Below, one piece after another: positions 53,678 to 62,922 of a DNA stretch of 64,000 nt. The notes beneath the pieces are model-generated. The model saw nothing but the letters and a program-made list of their open reading frames with translations, did not search any database and was not told where the DNA came from. The position numbers were made by a program, and so were the translations under genes. Position 1 is the stretch's first letter, and every line of letters begins with the position of its first letter. The stretch is taken from assembly GCA_963734725.1 (NCBI GenBank), contig CAVTIX010000012.1, positions 1 through 64,000 of the forward strand. The letters are read 5' to 3'. Origin of the DNA: DASXKD01 sp963734725. GTDB lineage: Bacteria; Actinomycetota; Actinomycetes; Streptosporangiales; Streptosporangiaceae.

Positions 53678-54727
53678 TCAGGGCCGGGACGCCCGGGCCG
53701 ACGCCTCGTGCACCAGGTCGGTGACGCGCGCCAGCGCGCCGGGATCGGTCTGCGGCAGCACGCCGTGGCCCAGGTTGAACACGTGGCCCTCCGCCACCCG
53801 CCCCTGCGCGAGCACCTGCCGCACCCGCTGCTCGATCACCGGCCACGGCGCCAGCAGCACGGCCGGGTCCAGGTTTCCCTGCAGCGCCTTGCCCGCCTCC
53901 ACCCGCCGGGCTGCCTCGTCCAGGCCGACCCGCCAGTCCACGCCGACCACGTCGGCGCCGGCCTCCCCCATCAGCCGCAGCAGCTCGCCGGTCCCTACGC
54001 CGAAGTGGATCCGGGCACGCCCAGCCCGGCCATGGCGTCGAAGATGCGCCGGCTGTGCGGCAGCACCGCCGACCGGTAGTCGTCCGGGCTGAGCACCCCG
54101 ACCCACGAGTCGAACAACTGCACCGCGGCGGCCCCCGCGTCTACCTGCACGCGCAGGAACGCGGCGGTGATGCTGGCGCAGCCGGTCGAGCAGCGCGTGC
54201 CACATCGCGGGGTTGGCGTACATCAGCGCCCTGGTCCGCTCGTGATTCTTGGACGGGCCGCCCTCGATCAGGTAGGACGCCAGGGTGAACGGCGCGCCAG
54301 CGAACCCGATCAGCGGCGTCGCGCCCAGCTCGGCCACCAGCGTCCGGACCGCGTCGGTGACGTACGGCACGTCGCCGGGCTCCAGGACGCGCAGCCGCGA
54401 CAGGTCCTCCTCACCGCGGAACGGCGTGCCGATGACCGGCCCGATGCCCGGCTTGATGTCGATGTCCAGGCCCACCGCCTGCAGCGGGACCACGATGTCG
54501 CTGAACAGGATCGCCGCATCCACCGCGAACCTGCGGCGCGGCTGCAGGGTCAGCTCGGTGATGACGTCGGCCGTGGTGCAGGCCTTCAGCATGCTCAGCC
54601 GGTCCCGGACGGCCCGGTACTCGGGCAGCGACCGGCCCGCCTGGCGCATGAACCAGACCGGGGTGGCCGATACCGGCTCGCGGCGGCACGCACGCAGGAA
54701 CAGCGATTCCTGAAGGGGGGCCGTCAC
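53678..54727 (-). CDS. hemE: Uroporphyrinogen decarboxylase with an internal out-of-frame stretch
   Basis: A 349-aa enzyme that decarboxylates uroporphyrinogen III to coproporphyrinogen III. PVWFMRQAGRSLPEYRAVRD, then FSDIVVPLQAVGLDIDIKPG, IGFAGAPFTLASYLIEGGPS and HFGVGTGELLRLMGEAGADV are normal. Between about 54015 and 54177 the annotated frame gives nonsense (HHRRVPARAGRRGGRRGAVV), while another frame gives the conserved FLRVQVDAGAAAVQLFDSWV. An extra base near 54175-54180 and a missing base in GGG at 54013-54015 cancel each other. The gene is therefore open but mistranslated for about 53 codons, probably through sequence errors. Confidence 0.9.
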   Translation of the reverse strand: MTAPLQESLFLRACRREPVSATPVWFMRQAGRSLPEYRAVRDRLSMLKACTTADVITELTLQPRRRFAVDAAILFSDIVVPLQAVGLDIDIKPGIGPVIGTPFRGEEDLSRLRVLEPGDVPYVTDAVRTLVAELGATPLIGFAGAPFTLASYLIEGGPSKNHERTRALMYANPAMWHALLDRLRQHHRRVPARAGRRGGRRGAVVRLVGRGAQPGRLPVGGAAAQPAHLRRHGRAGRARIHFGVGTGELLRLMGEAGADVVGVDWRVGLDEAARRVEAGKALQGNLDPAVLLAPWPVIEQRVRQVLAQGRVAEGHVFNLGHGVLPQTDPGALARVTDLVHEASARASRP

Positions 54728-54879
54728 GGGGTGATCCTCTCACACGGGCAGCGCCGGCCAGGACACGCCGCTGCGCCTCCACCATCCTGACGGCGCCCCG
54801 TGCCACGATCGAACCTGCCGAGTTCTGGGCATCGGCCGCTGCGGCGCGGCGTGCCCCCGGTACGGAGGAGGTCGCCATC

Positions 54880-55089
54880 ATGGGCCCGATGTTCCGGCCA
54901 TGTCAGGACTGTGGCGGGGAGCAGTTGTTCGAACAGACGCACGAGACGCCGGGCAGCTGCCCGGATGCCCCGGACGGCCAGTGCCCGGAATGGTTGTGCA
55001 CCGGGTGCGGCGCCGCCGAGCTCATCACGGTCCCGCCGGGCACGGCCGCTGTGGCGGTATTGCCGGATATGGCCGGCCAGGTGGCATGA
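54880..55089 (+). CDS. Small Cys-rich (zinc-ribbon-like) protein
   Basis: A 69-aa protein with two Cys pairs, PCQDCGGEQLFEQTHETPGS and WLCTGCGAAELITV, plus an isolated Cys between them; it could bind zinc. GGAGGAGG lies 10 bases before the ATG. It is divergent from hemE and followed by the DUF3000 gene. The family is not recognised. Confidence 0.6.
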   Translation: MGPMFRPCQDCGGEQLFEQTHETPGSCPDAPDGQCPEWLCTGCGAAELITVPPGTAAVAVLPDMAGQVA

Positions 55090-55120
55090 GCGGCAGGCAG
55101 TCACGGCGTACGCTCGGACT

Positions 55121-55762
55121 ATGAGGCAGGTCGGCGGGGTCACCGTGCCGAGCGAGGAAGCGTCCGCCACATTCAGTGCTGCGGTCGCCGGGCTGCGCTC
55201 GTGCCAGGATCAGGTGCGGCAGATCCGCCCGGAACTGTGCTTCGAGGAAGTGCCCGCGCCGCGGACGCTGGCGCCCTTCGCCACCGCCGTCGGCGCGGCC
55301 GTCCGGGTGGACGGGGCGGAGATCGCCACCGGCAGGTTTGTCCTGCTCTACGACCCCGCCGGGCAGCGTGGCTGGGCCGGACCGCTGCGGGTCATCGTGT
55401 ACATCCGGGCCGAGCTGGAACCGGAGATCGCCGAGGACCCCATGGTCGGCGAGGTCGCCTGGTCCTGGCTGACCGAGGCGCTGGATGCCCGCACGGCCGG
55501 CTACGCCGAGCCGAGCGGCACGGTGACCCGGGTGGTCACCGAGGGGTTTGGCGCCAAGCGCGCCGAGCCGCGGGCGACCGGATTCGAGCTGCGAGCCTCC
55601 TGGTCGCCGGTCCAGGATCCGCCCGCCGAGGACGGCGCCCAGGACGACCTGGCCGGGCACATGGCCGCGTGGTGCGGGACGATGTGCGCCGCGGCCGGGC
55701 TGGCCCCGCTGGCCGCGGGGGTCAGCGCGCTGCGCCCGAACGGCCGGCGGCGGAGCCCATGA
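55121..55762 (+). CDS. DUF3000 family protein
   Basis: A 213-aa protein matching the actinobacterial DUF3000 family: FSAAVAGLRSCQDQVRQIRP, then LAPFATAVGAAVRVDGAEIA, GRFVLLYDPAGQRGWAGPLR and DPMVGEVAWSWLTEALDA. The function is unknown, but the family typically sits between hemE and ribonuclease D, as here. TACGCT at 55109-55114 lies 6 nt before the ATG, a leaderless pattern. The stop overlaps the rnd start (ATGA). Confidence 0.85.
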   Translation: MRQVGGVTVPSEEASATFSAAVAGLRSCQDQVRQIRPELCFEEVPAPRTLAPFATAVGAAVRVDGAEIATGRFVLLYDPAGQRGWAGPLRVIVYIRAELEPEIAEDPMVGEVAWSWLTEALDARTAGYAEPSGTVTRVVTEGFGAKRAEPRATGFELRASWSPVQDPPAEDGAQDDLAGHMAAWCGTMCAAAGLAPLAAGVSALRPNGRRRSP

Positions 55763-57132
55763 CGGACACCGCACGGGCGCCCGGGGGCGGGCGGGGGGCG
55801 GCAGCCGGTGCCGCGCGCCCGGACGGCCAGCCCTCCCCTGACGGCGCGCGCGCCACGGCGCCTCAGGCAGTTCCGGACGCGGGGCCGGTCCCGATGCTCG
55901 AACCGCGCGACGGCCCGCCGCTCCTGGTGGCCTCGGCGCCCGACCTGGACCGGACCGTGGCGGCGCTGGCCGCCGGCGAGGGCCCGCTGGCGGTGGACGC
56001 CGAGCGCGCGTCGGGTTTCCGGTACGGGCACCGGGCGTTCCTGGTCCAGTTGCGCCGCGGCGGCGCCGGCACCGTGCTGATCGACCCCGTAGCCTGCCCG
56101 GACCTCACCGGCCTTGATGAGGCGCTGGCCAGCACCGAGGTGGTGCTGCACGCCGCGTCGCAGGACCTGCCGTGCCTCGCCGAGCTGGGCTTCCGCCCGC
56201 GGGCGCTGTTCGACACCGAACTAGCGGGCCGTCTGCTGGGGTTTCCCCGCGTCGGCCTGGGCGCGCTGGTTGAGTCGGTGCTGGGCTGGACCCTGGAAAA
56301 GGGCCACGCGGCCGCCGACTGGTCGGTGCGCCCGCTGGCGGCCGAGCTGCTCCGCTACGCGGCGCTGGACGTGGAACTGCTGGTCGAACTGCGGGACGCG
56401 CTCGCCGTGCGGCTGGCCGAGCAGGGCAAGACGGAATGGGCGGAACAGGAGTTCGCCGCCGTGCTGGCGGCCAAGCCGCCCGGCCCGCGCCCGGACCCGT
56501 GGCGGCGCACCTCGGGCATCCACCGGGTGCACACCCGCCGGGGGCTGGCGATCGTCCGCGAACTGTGGCAGGAGCGGGACAAGATCGCCAGGCGCCGTGA
56601 CCTGTCGCCGGGCCGGGTGCTACCGGACGCGGCGATCGTTGAGGCGGCCCGCGCGCTGCCTGGCTCGCAGTCCGGTCTCGCCGATCTGCCGGGGTTCCAG
56701 AGCCGGGGCGCGCGGCGCCATGGTTCCGCGTGGCAGCGGGCGGTCCAGCGGGTCCGCGGCCAGGCCGAGGCCGAGCTGCCCGGCCCGGCGCTGCCGCCGC
56801 CGGACGGGCCACCTCCCACGCACCGCTGGCAGGAACGGGACCCGGTGGCCGCGGGGCGGCTGGCCGCGGTGCGGACGGTGGTGGCAGCGCTGGCGGACGA
56901 GCACACGCTCCCGGCGGAGAACCTGCTCCCTCCCGACGCGGTGCGCAGGCTCGCCTGGCAGCCCCCCGACCCGCCGGGCGTGGCAGAGGTGGCCGCCGAC
57001 CTGACCGCGCACGGCGCACGGCCGTGGCAGGTCGGGCTGACCGCGCTGCCGATCAGCCGGGCGCTCGGCCGGGCTGATCGAGAAGGCGGAAGAGGCGGAG
57101 GAGGCCGGACCGGCGCAGGCCGCCGAGGGCTG
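55759..57132 (+). CDS. rnd: Ribonuclease D (HRDC), tail frameshifted
   Basis: About 457 aa, a DEDD-family 3'-5' exonuclease for stable-RNA processing. After a low-complexity leader of about 50 residues come LLVASAPDLDRTVAALAAG, PLAVDAERASGFRYGHRAFL (Exo I; Asp and Glu), VVLHAASQDLPCLAELGFRP (Exo II) and LLRYAALDVELLVELRDALA (Exo III, with Tyr and Asp), then the HRDC domain (WQERDKIARRRDLSPGRVLP). At GGG 57071-57073 an extra base shifts the end; the other frame gives LIEKAEEAEEAGPAQAAEG and stops at 57130-57132, as expected. As read, it runs on to 57177. Confidence 0.88.
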
Positions 57133-57164
57133 AGCGGCTGGTTTTGTCGTACCCGACCGGCACA

Positions 57165-57758
57165 ATGGGATTCGTGACAGGACTCGCATGGGGCTGCCTG
57201 GATACGCCCGTGGGCCAGGTTTCTGTGGCGTGCACCGATGCCGGGGTGGCCCGGGTCGCCTACGGGCCGCCGCCCGACGGCGCGCCCGCGCCAGCGCCGG
57301 CCACGCAGGCTGCCGTGCTGCTGGAGGCCGCGGTGGCCGAGCTCGGGGAGTACTTCGGCGGGCGCCGGAAGGCGTTCAGCGTCCCGGTGGACCTGGGCAG
57401 CGCGCGCGGGTCCCGGCGCACGGTGCTGTCGATGCTGCGCGACTCGGTGCGGTTCGGCCAGACCATCACCTACGGCGGGCTGGCGGCCAGGGCGGGCCTG
57501 GAGGCCGCGGCTGCCCCAGGCGGAGCGGCCCTGCCCCCGGCCCGCGTGGTAGGCCAGATCATGGCGTCCAACCCGGTCGCTCTCATCGTGCCGTGTCACC
57601 GAGTGGTCGCCGACGCCGGGCTCGGCGGGTACAGCGGTGGCACCGGCGCCGACGTCAAGCACTGGCTGCTGGTGTTCGAGGGCGCGCTCGCGGCAACCCT
57701 GGACTGGGACCCGGCCGGCCTGCGCCGGGCCCAGCCGGCCGGCGCCCCGCCTGCCTAG
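57165..57758 (+). CDS. Methylated-DNA--protein-cysteine methyltransferase (MGMT family)
   Basis: A 197-aa MGMT/Ogt-type protein that transfers O6-alkyl groups from guanine to its own Cys. The active site is LIVPCHRVVADAGLGGYSGG with the acceptor Cys, preceded by the DNA-binding helix RFGQTITYGGLAARAG and RVVGQIMASNPV (with the Arg finger). A 10-residue Ala/Gly insertion lies before it. The N-terminal domain (LDTPVGQVSVACTDAGVARV) is normal. ATG 57165 is the likely start; GTG 57174 is also possible. Confidence 0.87.
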   Translation: MGFVTGLAWGCLDTPVGQVSVACTDAGVARVAYGPPPDGAPAPAPATQAAVLLEAAVAELGEYFGGRRKAFSVPVDLGSARGSRRTVLSMLRDSVRFGQTITYGGLAARAGLEAAAAPGGAALPPARVVGQIMASNPVALIVPCHRVVADAGLGGYSGGTGADVKHWLLVFEGALAATLDWDPAGLRRAQPAGAPPA

Positions 57759-57823
57759 CCAGCGGAATCCCCTGCGGCCCGGCCAGATCGCTGGCAAGCC
57801 CAGCTTCGCCGCTGACCGCAGCG

Positions 57824-58786
57824 CTATCCCGGGGACGACCCCCCGGGATCCCCGTGCGGCCCGGCCTCTACCCGATGCTGCTCGGCGGAGGCTAGCCGCC
57901 GCCCGCCCACCTGGAGCACCCAGAAGGCAGCGCGATGCAACTGGGGGCCGTCCGGCGCCGGCGCGCTGAGCGCCGCGCAGACCTGGGCCAGCACCCAGGA
58001 CAGGTTCTGCCGGTGCGCGCAGATGACGGTGGGCCGGGCGGCGTTGACGACCTCGGCGACCCGCGACCGGGCGGCCGGGGTCTCAGCCCAGTCGTCCCCG
58101 CCGTGCCCGGAGGCGCTGTCCACGGTGAACGCCGGTTCGACGGTGACCGGGACGCCCGCCTGCTCCGCGTACGGGGTGATGGTGGCCAGGCACCGTTCGG
58201 CGGCCGAACTGATCACCTGGGCGGGCGCGAAGCAGCCCAGCAGCCCGGCCAGCGCGGCGGCCTGCGCCAGGCCGCAGTCCGAAAGCGGGCGGGACAGGTC
58301 GGCGTGCCCGGCCTCCCGCCATTCCTTTTTAGCGACAGCGCTGGCGTGCCGGAGCAGGATCACCGGGGCGGTGTCCAGCGGCCCGGCGGTGAATGTGTCG
58401 AGGATCGCGTGGTCACGCGGGTAGCTCAGCCGTTCCCGCGCCGCGGCCAGCGGCAGCCAGGCGAGCGCATCGGTCTCGTCATTCGGGGCGAAGCGCTCCG
58501 GGGACACCGGGCGCGCGGCCCAGTACTCCACCCGCTTGGGCTTGCCGTCGGCGAGGTAGCTCTGCGAGCCGAGCCTGCGGCCGAGCGCGACCCGCACGCC
58601 GGTCTCCTCCTCGACCTCCCGGACGGCGGTCAGCAGCACGTGCTCGCCGGGCAGGCTCTTGCCCTTGGGGAAGCTCCAGTCGTCGTAGCGGGGCCGGTGC
58701 ACCAGCGCGGTCTCGGTGCCGCCCGCCCGGGCGCGCCACAGCACCGCGCCCGCTGCCTGGACCTCCCCAAGCGCAGCCTCAGCCAT
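57824..58786 (-). CDS. Nudix hydrolase fused to histidine phosphatase (MutT1-like)
   Basis: A 320-aa two-domain protein like mycobacterial MutT1. Residues 1-140 form a Nudix fold with the Nudix box (GEHVLLTAVREVEEETGVRV; E-x7-REVxEExG). Residues 150-300 form a histidine phosphatase with the phospho-His in VILLRHASAVAKKEW and a second His in ICAHRQNLSWVL. MutT1 proteins hydrolyse oxidised nucleotides or diadenosine polyphosphates. The start overlaps the ppk stop by 8 bp, so the two are co-transcribed, which suits a role in (poly)phosphate or nucleotide metabolism. Confidence 0.88.
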   Translation of the reverse strand: MAEAALGEVQAAGAVLWRARAGGTETALVHRPRYDDWSFPKGKSLPGEHVLLTAVREVEEETGVRVALGRRLGSQSYLADGKPKRVEYWAARPVSPERFAPNDETDALAWLPLAAARERLSYPRDHAILDTFTAGPLDTAPVILLRHASAVAKKEWREAGHADLSRPLSDCGLAQAAALAGLLGCFAPAQVISSAAERCLATITPYAEQAGVPVTVEPAFTVDSASGHGGDDWAETPAARSRVAEVVNAARPTVICAHRQNLSWVLAQVCAALSAPAPDGPQLHRAAFWVLQVGGRRLASAEQHRVEAGPHGDPGGSSPG

Positions 58787-60923
58787 CGGAGGGCCGTGTG
58801 CGCCGTCCAGCGATCAGGTGCTGTTGCAGGTCGAGCAGCGGGTTCCCGTCGGGGTCGAGGTGATGCCTGGTCCAGGTGCCGTCGCCGGCCAGCCACCAGG
58901 ACGCGGTGCCCTCGTCCATGGCCAGGTCGATCAGGCCGCGCAGTTCCGCCTGCTGGGCCGGGTCGGCGACGCGCACCAGCGCCTCGACCCGGCGGTCGAG
59001 GTTGCGGTGCATCATGTCGGCGGAGCCGATCCAGATCTCGCTGCCGGGGTCGCTGCCGTCACCGAACGCGTAGATCCGGGAGTGCTCAAGGAACCGGCCC
59101 AGGACGCTGCGCACCCGGATCCTCTCCGACAGGCCGGGCATCCCGGGGCGCACCCCGCAGATGCCGCGGACCCACAGGTCCACCGGCACCCCGGCGATCG
59201 AGGCACGGTACAGCGCGTCGATGATCGCCTCGTCGATGATGGCGTTGCACTTGAACTGGATCCTGGCGGGCTCGCCGCGCAGGCGCCGGGCTTGCTGCTC
59301 CTCGATCCGTTCCACCAGGCCCGCGCGCAGCGCGGCGGGCGCCACCAGCAGCCGCCGGTAGGCGCTCTGCCGGGTGTACCCGGTGAGGTGGTTGAACAGA
59401 TCGCTGGCGTCCTCCCCCACGGTCCGCTCGGCGGTCAACAGGCCGAAGTCCTCATACAGCCGGGCGGTGGTCGGGTGGTAGTTGCCGGTCCCGATATGGC
59501 AGTAGCGGCGCAGCGACCCGTCCGGCTCCTGCCGCACGACCAGGGCCATCTTGCAGTGCGTCTTCAGGCCGACGATCCCGTACACCACGTGGCAGCCCGC
59601 TTCCTCCAGCTTGCGGGCCCAGCTGATGTTGGCGCGCTCGTCGAACCTCGCCTTGAGCTCCACGACCACCACCACCTGCTTGCCGGCCTCGGCCGCGTCG
59701 ATGAGCGCGTCCACGATCGGCGAGGTGTCGCTGGTCCGGTACAGGGTCTGCTTGATCGCCAGCACGCCGGGGTCGGCAGCGGCGGCCTCGATGAGCCGTT
59801 CCACGGTGGCGGTGAACGAGTCGTAGGGGTGGTGGACGAGGACGTCCTGCCGGGCGAGCGTGGTGAAGATGTCGATGTCTTGCGGCAGGGCGGACTCCGA
59901 CGGCACGAACGGCGGGTACTTGAGCTGCGGCAGGTCCTCGTCGGCGATCACGCTCAGGCCCGACAGGTCCAGCGGCCCGGGCAGGTGGTAGACCGCGCGG
60001 TGATCGATGCTCAGCTCGGTGACCAGCTTGTCGAGCACGTCGCTGGACATGCTGTCCTCGACCTCGAGCCGGATGGCGGGCTCGAAGCGGCGCCTTAGCA
60101 GCTCCCGTTCCAGGGACTGCATCAGGTCCTCGGTGACGTCCTCATCGATTTCCAGGTCGCGGGTGCGGGTGACCCGGAACACGTGGTGCTCCAGGATGTC
60201 CAGGCCGGCGAACAGCTCGGTGAGGTGCGCGGCGATCACGTCTTCCAGCGGCACGAACCGGCGCTTGGCCACGGTGAGGAACCTGGGCAGCAGCGGCGGC
60301 ACCTTGACCCTGGCGAACATGGTCACGCCGGTGCGCGCGTCGGCGATCATCACGGCGAGGCTGAGTGACAGGCCGGAGATGTAGGGGAACGGGTGCGCCG
60401 GGTTGACAAGCAGCGGGGTCAGCACCGGGTAGATCCGCTCCCGGAACAGCCGGTGCAGGTCCTCCTGCTCCCCCTGGGAAAGCTCCTTCCAGCGCAGGAT
60501 CTCGATGCCCTGCTCGGCCAGCGCGGGCTGCACCATGTTGCGGAAGCACTCGGCGTGCCGGAGGCTGAGTTCCCGCGCCGTTTCCAGGGTGTTGGTCAGG
60601 ATCTGCCCGGGTTCCAGCCCGCTGGCCCCTTCCACCGGCAGCCCGGTGGCCATGCGCCGGATCCGGCCCGCAACCCGCACCATGAAGAACTCGTCCAGGT
60701 TGCTGGCGAAGATCGACAGGAACCGCACCCGCTCCAGCAGCGGCACGCGCTCGTCCTCGGCGAGTTCGAGAACCCGCTGGTTGAAGCGCAGCCAGCTCCC
60801 CTCACGGTCCAGGTACCGCCTGGAGGGCAATTCCACCGGCGCCTCGCCCGCAGCCGTGCCCGGCGCCGCCTCGGTCGGCCATCTGTGCCCGCTCTGCCGC
60901 AGTCCGGCCTGTTCGATGCTCAC
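58779..60923 (-). CDS. ppk: Polyphosphate kinase 1
   Basis: Polyphosphate kinase of about 714 aa that reversibly makes polyP from ATP. The N-terminal domain starts YLDREGSWLRFNQRVLELAE with LDEFFMVRVAGRIRR; the catalytic phospholipase-D-like halves contain IKQTLYRTS, FDERANISWARKLEEAGCHV, the phospho-His segment KTHCKMALVVRQEPDGSL and YCHIGTGNYHPTTARLYEDF. I take GTG 60923 (VSIEQAGLRQSG) as the usual start, with GGGGAC upstream, but the frame is open far upstream without a stop and joins a 154-residue HTH module. Confidence 0.9.
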   Translation of the reverse strand: MSIEQAGLRQSGHRWPTEAAPGTAAGEAPVELPSRRYLDREGSWLRFNQRVLELAEDERVPLLERVRFLSIFASNLDEFFMVRVAGRIRRMATGLPVEGASGLEPGQILTNTLETARELSLRHAECFRNMVQPALAEQGIEILRWKELSQGEQEDLHRLFRERIYPVLTPLLVNPAHPFPYISGLSLSLAVMIADARTGVTMFARVKVPPLLPRFLTVAKRRFVPLEDVIAAHLTELFAGLDILEHHVFRVTRTRDLEIDEDVTEDLMQSLERELLRRRFEPAIRLEVEDSMSSDVLDKLVTELSIDHRAVYHLPGPLDLSGLSVIADEDLPQLKYPPFVPSESALPQDIDIFTTLARQDVLVHHPYDSFTATVERLIEAAAADPGVLAIKQTLYRTSDTSPIVDALIDAAEAGKQVVVVVELKARFDERANISWARKLEEAGCHVVYGIVGLKTHCKMALVVRQEPDGSLRRYCHIGTGNYHPTTARLYEDFGLLTAERTVGEDASDLFNHLTGYTRQSAYRRLLVAPAALRAGLVERIEEQQARRLRGEPARIQFKCNAIIDEAIIDALYRASIAGVPVDLWVRGICGVRPGMPGLSERIRVRSVLGRFLEHSRIYAFGDGSDPGSEIWIGSADMMHRNLDRRVEALVRVADPAQQAELRGLIDLAMDEGTASWWLAGDGTWTRHHLDPDGNPLLDLQQHLIAGRRTRPSDG

Positions 60924-61385
60924 GACTTCATTGTCCCCAGTGCCCAGATCCCCACAACTTTCGGGATGAAGACCGGCCGATCGCCAGATCCGGCTGACCG
61001 CCGACTGGCTCAGCCCCGTCGCCGCCGCCATGACCCGCGTGGTCCAGCGATCCCGGCCATCCGGCGGCGGCTCGCTCAGGGTGCGATTGAGCACCTCGCG
61101 CACCTGCTCCGGCGTGATCTTCCTGGGCGCGCCCGGCCGGGGCCGGTCGGTCAGCCCGGCCAGCCGGCTCGCGGCGAACCGGCCGCGCCATTTGGCGGCC
61201 GTGGCGCGGGATACCCCCACCCGGGCGGCGACGGCCGTGTCCGGGCCGCCTTCCGCAGCGGCCAGGACGATCGCGGCGCGCATGAGCAGCCGGTGCCGTC
61301 CGGCCTGTGCCGCCCATGCCGCCAGCTGGTCCCGCTCGCCGGTGCTGAGAACCAGGGGCGGCCGCGCCCGGCTCGCCACGGGCAA
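60924..61385 (-). CDS. Transposase-type HTH module in frame with ppk
   Basis: A 154-codon extension with no stop before ppk. Residues 11-140 resemble the N-terminal DNA-binding part of IS630-type transposases: LSTGERDQLAAWAAQAGRHR, then AVAARVGVSRATAAKWRGRF and AASRLAGLTDRPRPGAPRKI, and a second HTH TTRVMAAATGLSQSAVSRIW. There is no DDE catalytic domain. Either an 868-aa fusion protein is made, or this is an independent small DNA-binding protein gene that reads through, or a domesticated IS fragment. The ATG at 61385 has no obvious promoter. Confidence 0.6.
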
Positions 61386-61606
61386 AGCCTACCCCGGGAT
61401 AGTTATTTTCGACTCACCCCGATGCTTGTCGTCGGGCCTTCAGGACCGGCCTGCGAAGCAGCCGGGGGACTTTGTGCCCTGGTGCGAAGCCCGTCTGGCG
61501 CGGATGATGAGCACCACAGCAGAATCCGGGAGCTCGGCAGCTTGGCCCGGCGCTGACTAGCCAGCGCGGCCGCCGGCTCTGGCCGGGCTGAGCGGAGGGT
61601 CGTGGA
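61386..61606. other. Divergent intergenic region
   Basis: Non-coding space between the HTH-ppk gene (leftward) and the secreted propeller gene (rightward). GGGATAGTTATTTTCGA at 61393-61409 is the only AT-rich patch and may hold a promoter. No gene is recognised; open frames here lack similarity. Confidence 0.35.
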
Positions 61607-62863
61607 ATGGCTGAGTCGGAGCGAACGAGTCTGGTCAGGCGGGACGGCAACGGGGCGCGCTGGGCGCGCGCCGTCCGGCTGCTTGGCGTCCTTGCTTTGT
61701 TGCTCGGTGGCGCGTGGATGATCGCGGCTGGCGCGGCGCAGGCTAGCCAGACGGGCACGGCCGCGGGCAGCGGGTGGAAGGTCGAGCCGACGCCAAACCA
61801 GAATCGGAACGCCGCGGGCATCAATGAGCTGTCAGCGGTTTCGTGCACGTCCGGGCGGGCCTGCACCGCGGTCGGCTCCCACGCGGCCAGCCTGTCCAGC
61901 CCGGGATTCCCCCTGGCGGAGAGGTGGAACGGCACACGCTGGCGGATCCAGCCCACCAAGCTGCCCACAGGCGCCAAGAGCGCGGGCTTGGCCGGCGTGT
62001 CCTGCCCGTCGGCGACCGCCTGCACCGCCGTGGGCAGCACTCCCGGCAAGGCACCAGACACGAGTGTGAACCTGGCCGAGTCCTGGAACGGCACGAGCTG
62101 GCGGGTCCAGGCCATCCCGGCGCCCAAGGGCTCGACCAGCAGCGCGCTGTTCGGGGTGTCCTGCACGTCGCCGAACGCCTGCACCGCGGTCGGCAATTAC
62201 AGCACCGCCGCTGGGCGCGTGCTGGCCTTGGCCGAACGGTGGAACGGCACGGCATGGCGTAGTCAGGCCGTGCTCACGCCCGCCACCTCCACCTGGTTCT
62301 ACGGAGTGTCGTGCCCTGCTGCGCACGCGTGCACCGCCGTCGGGTACCAGGACAACGGCTCCGCGGGCACCCGGCCGTTTGCCGAAGCGTGGAACGGCAC
62401 GACATGGCGCAATCAGGCGGTGCCGCTCCCGCACGGATCCCCTGGGGGGACCCTGGCCGCGGTCTCCTGCACCTCGCCGCGCGCGTGCACGGCGACCGGT
62501 GCCAACTTCAGCAACACCGGCCCGACGCTGGCAGTGCGGTGGAACGGCACGCGGTGGCGCGTTCAGCCCACCCCCAACCCGCCGAACTCCACTACGAGCC
62601 ACGAGGAGCCCGTACTGAACGCCGTCTCGTGCGCCTCCGCCACCGCCTGCACCGCCAGCGGCGCGTACGCCCCCGGCGGCCACTCGGCCTATTTCCTCGA
62701 GGCCTGGAACGGCCGCAGCTGGCGGCTGGTCACCGCGCCCCACCCGGCCGGTTTCGCTTCGGGCGCTCTCAACGGCATCTCATGCGTCCCGACCCGGTGC
62801 ACCGCCGTCGGCGCCTGGTCGGGCGGGCCGATCTTCGTGGCGACCCTGGCCATGGCCGGCTGA
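61607..62863 (+). CDS. Secreted seven-repeat beta-propeller-like protein
   Basis: A 418-aa exported protein. The signal segment is VRLLGVLALLLGGAWMIAAG (ending about residue 48). Seven repeats of about 50 residues follow, each with V-S-C-x6/7-C-T-A-V-G, then about 15 residues and L-A-E-x-W-N-G-T-x-W-R-x-Q. The first six have both Cys, probably a disulfide per blade, and the last is shorter (ISCVPTRCTAVGAWSGGPI). The strand at the start (GSGWKVEPTP) can complete the last blade, the usual 'velcro' closure. Function unknown; it could bind a cell-surface or environmental ligand. Confidence 0.78.
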   Translation: MAESERTSLVRRDGNGARWARAVRLLGVLALLLGGAWMIAAGAAQASQTGTAAGSGWKVEPTPNQNRNAAGINELSAVSCTSGRACTAVGSHAASLSSPGFPLAERWNGTRWRIQPTKLPTGAKSAGLAGVSCPSATACTAVGSTPGKAPDTSVNLAESWNGTSWRVQAIPAPKGSTSSALFGVSCTSPNACTAVGNYSTAAGRVLALAERWNGTAWRSQAVLTPATSTWFYGVSCPAAHACTAVGYQDNGSAGTRPFAEAWNGTTWRNQAVPLPHGSPGGTLAAVSCTSPRACTATGANFSNTGPTLAVRWNGTRWRVQPTPNPPNSTTSHEEPVLNAVSCASATACTASGAYAPGGHSAYFLEAWNGRSWRLVTAPHPAGFASGALNGISCVPTRCTAVGAWSGGPIFVATLAMAG

Positions 62864-62922
62864 TCTTCGCCATCCGCGGCCACTCAAACTGAGCGGAGCC
62901 ACGAGCTGAACCGACCGGGGCT

